A program made the translations under genes and the position numbers. Under the pieces are notes generated by a model, which was given only the letters and a program-made list of their open reading frames with translations, was not told the origin of the DNA and made no database searches. Source: an uncultured Collinsella sp. (GTDB lineage Bacteria; Actinomycetota; Coriobacteriia; Coriobacteriales; Coriobacteriaceae). Taken from it: 41,050 bases of DNA. The stretch is taken from the NCBI GenBank assembly GCA_902494765.1, contig CABUUK010000011.1, positions 1-41,050 of the forward strand. The letters are read 5' to 3'. Positions 7,649 to 15,486 of this stretch are shown piece by piece; position 1 is the first letter of the stretch, and every line of letters starts with the position of its first letter.

Positions 7649-9250
7649 TCACGCGCCCCCTTTCTGGACGAGCTCATCCAAGAGCTTCTCCGAAAACAGG
7701 TTACCGCGGCCCAGCTGCCCGGCAGGATCGAGCTGGAGCTTAAGCCGTGCCGACTCGACCATGGCCTCGTGACCGTACATCGTCTCCAAGAAGCCCGCCT
7801 TGATCTTGCCGACACCGTGTTCGGCGGAGACGGCGCCGCCCATGACCGTGACCTCGGAAGCCCACCGGGCAAAGAGTTCTCCGCCGCGGCGGTATTCCTG
7901 AGCATCGCGCGGCAGAATGTTCACATGCAGATGGTTGTTACCGATGTGCCCCCAGGCGGCAGATTCAAGCCCACTTTCGGCCAACGTGCGGCGATAAAGG
8001 GCAATGACATCGGCCAAGCGTGCATTGGGCACCGACATGTCCGAGCCCAGTTTGGTGATGGCGGGATCCGTGCGGCGACGCTCGTCGATGAGCATGTTGA
8101 CGCTCTCGGGCACCGCATGGCGGAAGAACCGCTGGCATTCGCGATCGACCTCGGTGCGCGCAACCCAGGTCGCGTCGTCGCGGCCACCCGCAAGCTCCAG
8201 TACCCACCCCAAGTGATACAGCTCCTCAGTCGCCTGAACTTCGTCGTCGCAGTCGAGCTCCACGTAGACACAGACCTTGGCCTCTTTGTCGAGCGCCGGC
8301 AGCGAGGCAAACGCCGTCGACTGCTCGCGCTGGCGACGTAGAATATCCAGGGCGCCAGCGTCGAAGTACTCGATGGCAGCCGCATGGGACAGGACGGGAC
8401 GCACGGAATCGGTGAAGGACACGGCCTTGTCTTCGCTGTCAAAGAAACAGCTCACGCCCCAAACGACCGCAGGCGCCGCCTGCAGGGCAATCTCGAGCTC
8501 GGTGATGACGCCGATTGTGCCACACGCACCGATAAACAATTCGATGGCATCCATATCGTCAGCAACGAAATAGCCCGAAGCATTTTTGGTCTTGGGCATG
8601 GTGTAGTCGGGAAGGTCAAGCTCGAGTGCACGGCCCACTGCCGTCACGAGCGACAGGTGGCGGCCCTGGGCAAAAGCCTCGCCGCGCTGAAGCTCAAGCA
8701 AATCGCCATCAGCCAGCGCGACGTGGAGTCCCGTGATATGCGGGCGCATGGGGCCGTAGGCGTAGCTGCGGGCACCGGAGGCGTTACATGCCGCCATGCC
8801 GCCCAGACAGGCAGACGCCTCGGTGGGATCGGTGGGAAAGAACTGCTCGGGGGCCTCTTGAAACTCATCGTAGGCCTTAAGCGATGCCTGGTCCCAACCA
8901 GCGGTCGGCAGCACCTTCTTGCTCAGCTGCTTGCGCAGCTCCGAGAGCACAACGCCCGGCTCCACGCGCAGCAAAAATTGGCCTTGTTCATCGCGGCGAA
9001 GGCCCAAGTAGCGATTCATACGGGAAGTATTGAGGATATGCCCGCCGTGGGGCACGGCACCGGCGGCAAGGCCGGTTCGGGCGCCCTGAACCGTTACCGG
9101 GACACGCTCGGCATGGAGCTTTTCCAAAATGGCACGGACCTCGTCTTCCGTTGTCGGAAACGAGATGCTCGATGCTTCGCCCGATGCGCGAGATTCATCG
9201 CGGCCATACTCTTCGAACTCGTCGGTGAAGGGTTTGATGGTTACAGACAC
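7649..9250 (-). CDS. FAD-linked lactate/2-hydroxyacid dehydrogenase (GlcD/LctD-like)
   Basis: A 533-residue flavoenzyme of the vanillyl-alcohol-oxidase fold, C-terminal FAD-oxidase family. The FAD pyrophosphate loop is VQGARTGLAAG at 54-64; the second FAD region is TEASACLGGMAACNASGARS; the C-terminal catalytic part has GNNHLHVNI at 437-445 and SAEHGVGKIK at 475-484. Family members oxidise D-lactate, glycolate or related 2-hydroxyacids. Its position before etfB and ferredoxin-etfA points to an LctBCD-type complex that couples lactate oxidation by NAD to ferredoxin oxidation. It is longer than Acetobacterium LctD (roughly 460-470 residues from memory). Start is GTG with GGGGGAG six bases upstream. 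No lactate permease is next to it. Confidence 0.85.
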   Translation of the reverse strand: MSVTIKPFTDEFEEYGRDESRASGEASSISFPTTEDEVRAILEKLHAERVPVTVQGARTGLAAGAVPHGGHILNTSRMNRYLGLRRDEQGQFLLRVEPGVVLSELRKQLSKKVLPTAGWDQASLKAYDEFQEAPEQFFPTDPTEASACLGGMAACNASGARSYAYGPMRPHITGLHVALADGDLLELQRGEAFAQGRHLSLVTAVGRALELDLPDYTMPKTKNASGYFVADDMDAIELFIGACGTIGVITELEIALQAAPAVVWGVSCFFDSEDKAVSFTDSVRPVLSHAAAIEYFDAGALDILRRQREQSTAFASLPALDKEAKVCVYVELDCDDEVQATEELYHLGWVLELAGGRDDATWVARTEVDRECQRFFRHAVPESVNMLIDERRRTDPAITKLGSDMSVPNARLADVIALYRRTLAESGLESAAWGHIGNNHLHVNILPRDAQEYRRGGELFARWASEVTVMGGAVSAEHGVGKIKAGFLETMYGHEAMVESARLKLQLDPAGQLGRGNLFSEKLLDELVQKGGA

Positions 9251-9504
9251 GCGAACTCCCCCTTTAGCTAACTACAGTGTTTGCAGGGAGATGTTACCGC
9301 ATCGTTTCGTCGACGTGTTCGAGACCGTCTCCATAATTGGCGATTTTTACGTTCGTGCAATTCGGCGAGCGGCTGGATTTCCTCGGCAGACGATGCTTTT
9401 AACACATATGGCCCCGCCGTCACTGACCGCGCGATTGCCGCTCGAAAAAAGTTGGAGTATTTTTTGCCGCCTTTTACCTGCGGAGACGCCAATCCGTCAA
9501 GCAT

Positions 9505-9522
9505 TTGGTCAGCAATTGGTCA
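9505..9522. promoter_or_regulatory. Two TTGGTCA direct repeats, possible regulator site
   Basis: TTGGTCA occurs at 9505-9511 and 9516-9522, exactly 11 bp apart, so both copies face the same side of the helix. The stretch lies in the 346-base divergent region between the lactate dehydrogenase operon and the small gene at 9597. This is a guess at an operator; the rest of 9251-9596 shows only the hairpin at 9552 and no further gene. Confidence 0.3.
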
Positions 9523-9551
9523 AGTAACGGCTGATACGGTCGGCATCGACA

Positions 9552-9575
9552 GCCAAAACCGACAGAAGTTTTGGC
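9552..9575. other. Leader hairpin before the 98-residue gene
   Basis: Arms GCCAAAAC and GTTTTGGC pair perfectly over eight bases. The stem ends about ten bases before the GGGAGG ribosome site of the next gene, so it may influence translation or end an upstream transcript. Confidence 0.4.
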
Positions 9576-9596
9576 CCCAGAAGCAGGGAGGTTCCC

Positions 9597-9893
9597 ATGG
9601 CATATTACTGGCCCCAGTACGGCATCGCCATCGAAGTCGACGACGATCCCCATCTCCTGCCTTTCGACGAAGAGGCATTCCCCGATACGACGGTCTACCA
9701 CGTTACCACCGATGTGATCTGCGACCCCGAGTCGTTCTCGGCGCTCGCCCACCGCATCGCGCATATCCACGACATCGAGCTCCCTCCCGACTTCGACGAG
9801 CTTGTCTACTCACGCCGCCTGATGCTTCACATGCTCTTTGGAGCGAACCCGTCCACCTTTGCGCGCATCTATACCGCCAAGGATGCCGCATGA
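9597..9893 (+). CDS. Small unrecognised protein, possible remnant of a nuclease-like fold
   Basis: A 98-residue acidic soluble protein with a strong ribosome site (GGGAGG) before ATG. I do not recognise it as a named family. Its layout GIAIEVDDDPH followed by TVYHVTTDVICDPESFSALAHRIAHIH resembles the closing part of DUF559/Vsr-like PD-(D/E)XK proteins (AIEVDG..H, then a strand and a final helix after 'RFT..dv..d'). The nuclease-like gene at 36242-37369 ends its core in a comparable way. The upstream catalytic half is missing, so it would be inactive as a nuclease. The next gene starts inside its stop codon (ATGA), so the two are translationally coupled. Confidence 0.6.
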   Translation: MAYYWPQYGIAIEVDDDPHLLPFDEEAFPDTTVYHVTTDVICDPESFSALAHRIAHIHDIELPPDFDELVYSRRLMLHMLFGANPSTFARIYTAKDAA

Positions 9894-10399
9894 GCGCGAA
9901 GAAGCCACCCCACTTTGCAGGCCCGGGTCGTCGCAAGAAGCTCATCGTTGCCTGCTTGGCCATCGTCTGTGCCCTTGTCGCCGTAGGACTATACGCTTGG
10001 CAGTCGCAGCCCGTACCCGAGGCGGGCGCTTCGGTTACGACGGCCGAGGGCAAAACGCGTCAGGAAATCCAAGATGAGCTCGACGCCATAGTCCGCGACA
10101 ACATGATGACGATTTCGGTCGCACCGGTCGCTCAGCTGCAGGAGGACGGCAAGCTGCGCGTCAACGTGCAAAACGTCCAAGACAATAAATTTCCCCAGCG
10201 ATTCCGCGTCATCCAAAACGACGAGACCATGTACGAATCCGGTGTGGTCGAGACCGGCAAGACAATCGAAACGTGCCCCGCCGGCGACATCAAAGAAGGC
10301 GAGGCGTACATCGAGATCCAGGCACTCGATGCCAAGACCCTCGACAGCCACGGCAATCCGACACGTGTCAAGGTGCGGGTTGAGCAAGCCGAGAACTAG
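9890..10399 (+). CDS. Membrane-anchored extracytoplasmic protein, unrecognised
   Basis: A 169-residue protein with a basic N-terminus (GPGRRKKL), one hydrophobic segment at about 19-37 and an outward domain of about 125 residues rich in charged and polar residues. No lipobox cysteine or clear signal peptidase site is obvious, so it is probably held by an N-terminal anchor. The outer domain (TISVAPVAQLQEDGKLRVN, FRVIQNDETMYESG) looks like a small beta-sandwich, but I cannot name it. Start is the ATG overlapping the previous stop by ATGA. Its neighbours downstream encode three more exported proteins, which suggests a shared cell-surface role. Confidence 0.65.
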   Translation: MSAKKPPHFAGPGRRKKLIVACLAIVCALVAVGLYAWQSQPVPEAGASVTTAEGKTRQEIQDELDAIVRDNMMTISVAPVAQLQEDGKLRVNVQNVQDNKFPQRFRVIQNDETMYESGVVETGKTIETCPAGDIKEGEAYIEIQALDAKTLDSHGNPTRVKVRVEQAEN

Positions 10400-10489
10400 C
10401 TTTTCCGGCCGACGCGGCACCGCACGCAATTCACCAGCATTCGTCCAATCATCGCGGGGACGGCCCGCGGCGAATAGAAAGGAACGACC

Positions 10490-11089
10490 ATGGACATCAC
10501 CAGGAACATGAACGGAGCCAGAGCGCTCGTCGTGGGCGCGGGGCTCGCGCTCGCGCTCGCAATGGGCGCCGCCCCGACGCCAGCTATGGCGGCCGGGCGC
10601 GTTGGAACCACGAAAGTAATGGTCAGGACCGAGATCGACAACGTTGAGTTCAAAGTTCCGACGGTTATTCCCTTCGTCGCCAAGGCCGACGGCACGCTTC
10701 AGGGCCCCTCAGAAGACGCGACCACCATCGACAATCATTCGGCCTACGGCATCCATGTCACCAACATGAAGATCGACGCCATGAACACCTGGACCATTGC
10801 TGCCGACGCCAAGGCCGGAACCGCGCAGAACTCCATCGACTTTAAGGTCGGCCCCGACGGCGCGCTCCAGAACGCCAGCGCCGCAATGCAGGGAACGGGC
10901 CTCGATCTTTCCAAGAATGCAGCCTTCGACATGGGCTACCAGGGCATTGCCGGTGGCACGGACAAAATTAAGCTCAAGACAAGCGGAAACGTCGCCCGCG
11001 TCACGCGCGACATCTTCCGCGTAACCGGCGAAGGCGATCAGGTTGCAACGATCACCTGGACGGTCGAGCCCGGTGCGCACACGGCATAA
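10490..11089 (+). CDS. Secreted protein of unknown function
   Basis: A 199-residue protein with a classical signal peptide: basic start, hydrophobic core around residues 13-26 and a probable AMA cleavage near residue 34. The mature part is beta-rich with many threonine, asparagine and aspartate residues (VPTVIPFVAKADGTL, NHSAYGIHVTNMKI, VATITWTVEPGAHTA). The phrase VPTVIPFVAKADGTL followed by N-rich strands resembles pilin- or surface-layer-like beta domains, but I cannot assign a family. It has no C-terminal anchor. AGAAAGGA precedes ATG, and a small CGCGGG/CCCGCG hairpin sits at 10453-10469. Its 3' end overlaps the start of the LAQTG protein by 17 bases. Confidence 0.65.
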   Translation: MDITRNMNGARALVVGAGLALALAMGAAPTPAMAAGRVGTTKVMVRTEIDNVEFKVPTVIPFVAKADGTLQGPSEDATTIDNHSAYGIHVTNMKIDAMNTWTIAADAKAGTAQNSIDFKVGPDGALQNASAAMQGTGLDLSKNAAFDMGYQGIAGGTDKIKLKTSGNVARVTRDIFRVTGEGDQVATITWTVEPGAHTA

Positions 11090-11354
11090 GGCCGTCGCCC
11101 TGGCCGCCGCCGTCAGCATCCTAGCGTTTGGGCCAGCCATGGCCTTTGCCCAGCAAGAACAGGCGCAGGCCGCCACGCAAGTGACGGTCGACCTCTCGGA
11201 GCTCGACCGCGGCGACCGCGAGGAACCGTTGGCGCAGACAGGCGACAAACGATGGCTCTTGGCAGCAGGCGCCGCAGCAGCAGGCGCGGGAACCGCCGGC
11301 CTCGGTCTGCACATCAAACACAGCCAGAAACAAAACATGAACAGGCCGCACTAA
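11073..11354 (+). CDS. Small cell-wall-anchored protein with LAQTG sorting signal
   Basis: A 93-residue preprotein made almost entirely of targeting signals: a signal peptide (basic VRTRHK, hydrophobic core to about 24, AFA cleavage site), a mature stretch of only about 30 residues (AQQEQAQAATQVTVDLSEL), then LAQTG at 53-57, a hydrophobic helix and a basic tail (HIKHSQKQ). LAxTG is the signal recognised by class E sortases of high-GC Gram-positives, so the product would be attached to the wall. No sortase gene lies in the window. Start is a GTG overlapping the previous gene; a TTG further upstream is possible. The very short mature part suggests a peptide-like anchor or partner rather than an enzyme. 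Confidence 0.65.
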   Translation: MRTRHKAVALAAAVSILAFGPAMAFAQQEQAQAATQVTVDLSELDRGDREEPLAQTGDKRWLLAAGAAAAGAGTAGLGLHIKHSQKQNMNRPH

Positions 11355-11372
11355 ATTAGCTAAGGAGACCCC

Positions 11373-12803
11373 ATGGCATCGAAGAACCTTTTGCCCGTCG
11401 TCGCACTCTGCGGCGCGCTCGCAACCGGAACGCCTGTCGCCGCTTGGGCGACTCCTGTCATGGCAGACTCCTTACCAGCGGCCCTAAGCTCCGCACCAAA
11501 TCCGTCGAGCGCCATTGCGTGCAAGCGTTTTTCGATCGCACAGGCCGCAATCTCAACCTCGGGATGCCTTCGTCGTAATACGGACGGCTCGATAGTCGTG
11601 GATATCAATCGTTCGAACAAGGCAAACGGCTCCCAGGCGGGGTGCGCCGTCTGCACGTGGCGCTCGGTTGTGCTCGATGCAGATGGCGATCCATGCAATT
11701 TAGAGCTGCGCATCGACATCGCTTCGGTCGATGACTCGGCGAACGGAGCGAAGGTCGCCTTCGACGGTACGTTTTTTGAGAAAGGAGGCGGTATATGTCT
11801 GGGCTGCGCCGCCGCGAATGCAGACGACACGCAGCCCACCCTCTCATTCACGGCATCGTTGCGGCTGACCAAAGCCGGTACCGATGCCATCGCGGCGGGA
11901 GAAGCGTCCCTGCTGTTCTACGCCGTCAGTACCAAAGACACAGACGCTCATTTCGAGAAGCCATCCGGATCACTCAGCCTTACACGAGGGATAGAGGCAG
12001 GCCCTATTGAAATCGATGCCCGCGCGCAAAGCAGGCAACGCATTCTTGCCGACCCGGCGCTTCTCGAAATGGAGTGGAACGGATCCGGAGCCATCGGAAT
12101 TCTCCCCTCCGCGTTTGACGCCAAGACGCTCCCCCCAAACGACGAACCCATCAACGCAACCATACAAGAAGAGAGCGCGGACAAAGAAGCAGGTGCGGGC
12201 GACACGCCGTCGCCGACAAACAGCGTCCCAGCTTCTTTCGAAGCGCCGAATGAGCCCGCTGCCGATCCAAACGATCCCGAGTTCGCGGACAGTCTGGGGC
12301 TTGCTGATCCTCAAGAGATCGATGAAGGTAACTGCTGCGTGCTTGCCGCGCTCGACCACACGGAGGTCATCGACGCTGCGAACATCGAAGTTGCCGCCGC
12401 CAATCAGCCCGTCCGCAAGTCGGCTATCATCGCATTTCCTGAATCCATCGAAGTCGTCTTTTTGCCATCGGGCGAGGTCGTGGCCCCAACACTGCTCACC
12501 TTGTTGGGCGCCAAGAATACTCGAAACGAAATTAAAAAGGTCACGGTTGTCGACCCTGCAACCACCGCCAAGCTGCGTCTATACGCCGTTGCTCCAGACG
12601 GAGGCAAGACCTTGGAATTCGATGGTGACACACTCCTAGCCTGGCGACGTCTGGACATTATGCAAGACGTCTCGTATCAGATCGAACTCGAAGGGTTTGA
12701 TCGTGCCCGCGATGCCAATATCATCGCCGCGGCTATTGAATCCCCGCAGCGGCTTATGACACTGCGCTTTGAATACTATCCCTATGTCCCGACAACCACC
12801 TGA
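11373..12803 (+). CDS. Large secreted protein of unknown function
   Basis: A 476-residue exported protein: signal peptide to about residue 31 (core LPVVALCGALATGTPVAAWA, probable AMAD-like cleavage), a first beta-rich domain with cysteines in GCAVCTW and CLGCAAA (about 90-220), an acidic Pro/Glu/Asp linker (about 260-320) and a second domain starting at GNCCVLAALD (about 330-476). The paired cysteines may form disulfides outside the cell. There is no LPxTG-like motif or closing hydrophobic helix, so it is released or held non-covalently. AGGAGA precedes ATG, 18 bases after the LAQTG gene, so it belongs to the same transcript. I do not recognise either domain. Confidence 0.65.
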   Translation: MASKNLLPVVALCGALATGTPVAAWATPVMADSLPAALSSAPNPSSAIACKRFSIAQAAISTSGCLRRNTDGSIVVDINRSNKANGSQAGCAVCTWRSVVLDADGDPCNLELRIDIASVDDSANGAKVAFDGTFFEKGGGICLGCAAANADDTQPTLSFTASLRLTKAGTDAIAAGEASLLFYAVSTKDTDAHFEKPSGSLSLTRGIEAGPIEIDARAQSRQRILADPALLEMEWNGSGAIGILPSAFDAKTLPPNDEPINATIQEESADKEAGAGDTPSPTNSVPASFEAPNEPAADPNDPEFADSLGLADPQEIDEGNCCVLAALDHTEVIDAANIEVAAANQPVRKSAIIAFPESIEVVFLPSGEVVAPTLLTLLGAKNTRNEIKKVTVVDPATTAKLRLYAVAPDGGKTLEFDGDTLLAWRRLDIMQDVSYQIELEGFDRARDANIIAAAIESPQRLMTLRFEYYPYVPTTT

Positions 12804-12921
12804 GGCTTAAATGCTGCACATCATTCCTAACACCACTTATATAACGTATTAGATGAGTCGCGATGTGCCTCGCATTTCGTTCTGCTACGATTGCCACGTT
12901 GGCATCAATACAGGAGGGCTC

Positions 12922-13638
12922 ATGCCGGGCTTGGGAACGATCATCAACGTTGTGCTTTTAGTTGCGGGCGGTCTTTTGGGATTAGCGGGCGGCCGCTTCA
13001 TCACACCGCGCATCCAAGACACGCTCATGAAAGCATCGGGGCTGTGCGTCCTGTTTATCGGCCTTGGCGGCACCATGCAAAAGATGCTCCTTATCGATGG
13101 GAAGGCGCTAGCGACCACCGGCACCACCATGCTCATCGTCTCATTTGCGCTCGGTTCGCTCATCGGCGAGGCCGTCAACTTGGAAGCCGCCATCGAGAAC
13201 CTTGGCGAATGGCTCAAGCGCAAGACCGGCAGTGAGGGCGATAACGAGTTCACCAACGCTTTTGTCTCGACTTCACTCACCGTGTGTATCGGCGCCATGG
13301 CAATTGTGGGATCGATCCAGGACGGCCTGCTCGGCGACTGGTCAACGCTTGCCCTCAAGGGCGCACTGGACTGCATCATCGTCTGCACCATGACGGCGTC
13401 GCTCGGACGCGGCTGCATCTTCTCGGCCCTGCCCGTAGCCGTGTTCCAGGGGACGATCACGTTGTTTGCCGGCGCGCTCTCCCCCATCATGACCACAGCA
13501 GCCCTCAACAGCCTTTCGCTCGTAGGCTCCATGCTCATCTTCTGCGTCGGCGTCAACCTCATCCGTCCTCAGACCTTCCGAACGGCCAATATGCTCCCCT
13601 CCGTCGTCATCGCCGTCATCTACGCCCTCCTGTTCTAA
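12922..13638 (+). CDS. DUF554 membrane protein
   Basis: A 238-residue membrane protein with about six to seven hydrophobic segments, matching the DUF554 (YdfK-like) family of unknown function. Typical stretches are the N-terminal GTIINVVLLVAGGLLGLAGGRF, the motif SFALGSLIGEAVNLE and the repeat-like second half (SLTVCIGAMAIVGSIQDGLLGD). AGGAGG at 12912-12917 fixes the ATG at 12922; an open frame runs further upstream without a ribosome site. It stands alone between the surface-protein run and the TerB module, and nothing around it explains its role. Confidence 0.85.
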   Translation: MPGLGTIINVVLLVAGGLLGLAGGRFITPRIQDTLMKASGLCVLFIGLGGTMQKMLLIDGKALATTGTTMLIVSFALGSLIGEAVNLEAAIENLGEWLKRKTGSEGDNEFTNAFVSTSLTVCIGAMAIVGSIQDGLLGDWSTLALKGALDCIIVCTMTASLGRGCIFSALPVAVFQGTITLFAGALSPIMTTAALNSLSLVGSMLIFCVGVNLIRPQTFRTANMLPSVVIAVIYALLF

Positions 13639-13683
13639 ATCTATCAACGCAGCGGTATCTCGAACACCTGTTTGATGCTGTGC

Positions 13684-13689
13684 TATGAT
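13684..13689 (+). promoter_or_regulatory. Likely extended -10 promoter of the TerB-ATPase-helicase operon
   Basis: TGC-TATGAT at 13681-13689 is a good extended -10 element 36 bases before the GTG start. No convincing -35 hexamer sits 17 bases upstream. Confidence 0.4.
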
Positions 13690-13725
13690 ATGAGGTCACC
13701 GTAGCTGCGTTCGAGAGGAGGAGCG

Positions 13726-15486
13726 GTGGCCGACCAGGACATCAAGATGCTCATCGAGCGCATTATGGCCGAGGCCCGGACCCATCAGTCTGCCCGCTTC
13801 TCACATGAAGTCTACGCAGACGAGCCGATTCTCAAAACCGGCCGACAGATGCAGAATTTCCTCCCCGACCAGTACCGTAAAATGCGCGAGATATCGCGCT
13901 GGCAGGATGACCCCAAGGGCGGTGCGGGCCGCTGGCTTTCGGAAGCCGAGCTTTTCTACCGCCAAGGCCTGCTGATGGCCGACTTTGAGGACGACTGCCC
14001 CTACAACGGCACCTTTAACTCGTACTTTCCCACCTACAATGCCATGAGCGATCGACAGTTGCGCGGCTACTTTACCTGGCGTGCCCAAGTGCGTCGCGGA
14101 ACCGTCGAGGAAACGTCTACGTCCTTTGCCTTCCTGTATCTCTATGAGCTGATTTGCGGCATTGGCGTAGATAATCCGCTCGATGGTTTTAACAAGATCA
14201 AGGCTTTTTGGGATGTCTATCGCGCCTTCGAGCCCGGCATTGATCGGTTTGCACGCGTGTGGTTGCAGGACTACGCCGTGTTCCACGGGCTCGACCCCAA
14301 GCTGCTTTGTGACTCTAAAACCGTCATATTCGATAACGCCCTTATCGAGCTGCGGCGCGCGGCACGAGACCTTGTACCAGCACCGGCGCCGTCCGGCCAG
14401 ACCCCTACGCGTCGCAAAACCTCCGAACCCACACTCCCCCTTCCGCCCGATGAGGAGCGCGAGGAGCGACTCATGGCCGCCATCAACGCGCTCTCCACGT
14501 ACAACCTCAATAACTCACGGCTCGATCGCAGCCACCACCGCGATCTGCGCCACGTGGCATGCTCCGCGTACGTCCGCATGGCGCGCTACTATGACACGCA
14601 CCGAAAGACCGGTATCGTGGCGAGCTTGTTTGGGGAGGAGACGGCCATGCCCTATACCATGTTTGCATCGGCCGTGTTCTTTGCACCCGAGCGCCACGAG
14701 GACTGCGAATACCGTCTTGACCCCATCCATATCTACCGCTGTCAAAACGGCTTTTGGGAATGTCTGCGGATTCATGGCAGCAGGCAAAAGAGCAGCAAGC
14801 TTGGTGAGATGATGCGCGCCTGTGATCGGCGCCTGCGCCTGGCCTTGGACCCCGCTCACCCCCTTAAGGAAGAAAAGGTCCCCAAATATTTGGCCAAGAT
14901 CATCGATGACGAGATCGTGGCATGGCTGTCGTGGGATGCCGCGCACCAGCCCGTCAAGATTGATATCGACCTGAGCCAGCTGGGGCACATTCGGAGCGCC
15001 GCCGCGCAAACGCGCGAAGCGCTTTTAATCGATGAGGAGCGCGAGGACGGCGCACCTGTGGAAGCCGAGGCAGCGGACTCAGGGCAACCGGAAGCCGAGC
15101 CCGTAGCCGACGCGATTGTCGAGGCGGTCGCGGCACCCATTCGGCAGGACGAGACCGACGAGCCAACCATATCCACCGAACAGTTTGGTGTCGTGGCACC
15201 GCTTCTCGCGCCGACGCCCGCGTTCGCAGCTGTTGCGCCCGCTGACGCCACGAACGAACTCACGCCTGCCGCAGACGCCTATCTCCGCGCGCTGCTCGAG
15301 CACAACGCAGTACAGGCGGAATCGGCGGTAGTGCAATCGGGGCAGAGCGAGGACATGCTCGTCGACAGCATCAACGAGGCGCTCTTTGACCTGGTGGGCG
15401 ACACCGTAATTGAATTTAGCGCGGCAGGGCCGCAGATTATCGAGGACTACGAAGCAGACGTGAGAGGATACCTAGACCATGAGTGA
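13726..15486 (+). CDS. TerB-N/TerB-C domain protein
   Basis: A 586-residue soluble protein with a GTG start behind GAGAGGAGG. The first 220 residues match the TerB-N domain (GRWLSEAELFYRQG, FNSYFPTYNAMSDRQLRGYFTWRAQVRRG, FLYLYELICGIG), a helical domain found at the front of proteins linked to tellurium-resistance and DNA-processing systems. The last 45 residues (DSINEALFDLVGDTVIEF..IIEDYEADVRGYL) match TerB-C. Between them lie a helical middle and an acidic Ala/Glu-rich linker at about 440-530. Published comparative work by Aravind and colleagues links TerB-N/C proteins to ATPases and helicases. Here the next gene, a BrxD-type ATPase, starts eight bases before this stop, so the two are translationally coupled. 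Confidence 0.85.
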   Translation: MADQDIKMLIERIMAEARTHQSARFSHEVYADEPILKTGRQMQNFLPDQYRKMREISRWQDDPKGGAGRWLSEAELFYRQGLLMADFEDDCPYNGTFNSYFPTYNAMSDRQLRGYFTWRAQVRRGTVEETSTSFAFLYLYELICGIGVDNPLDGFNKIKAFWDVYRAFEPGIDRFARVWLQDYAVFHGLDPKLLCDSKTVIFDNALIELRRAARDLVPAPAPSGQTPTRRKTSEPTLPLPPDEEREERLMAAINALSTYNLNNSRLDRSHHRDLRHVACSAYVRMARYYDTHRKTGIVASLFGEETAMPYTMFASAVFFAPERHEDCEYRLDPIHIYRCQNGFWECLRIHGSRQKSSKLGEMMRACDRRLRLALDPAHPLKEEKVPKYLAKIIDDEIVAWLSWDAAHQPVKIDIDLSQLGHIRSAAAQTREALLIDEEREDGAPVEAEAADSGQPEAEPVADAIVEAVAAPIRQDETDEPTISTEQFGVVAPLLAPTPAFAAVAPADATNELTPAADAYLRALLEHNAVQAESAVVQSGQSEDMLVDSINEALFDLVGDTVIEFSAAGPQIIEDYEADVRGYLDHE

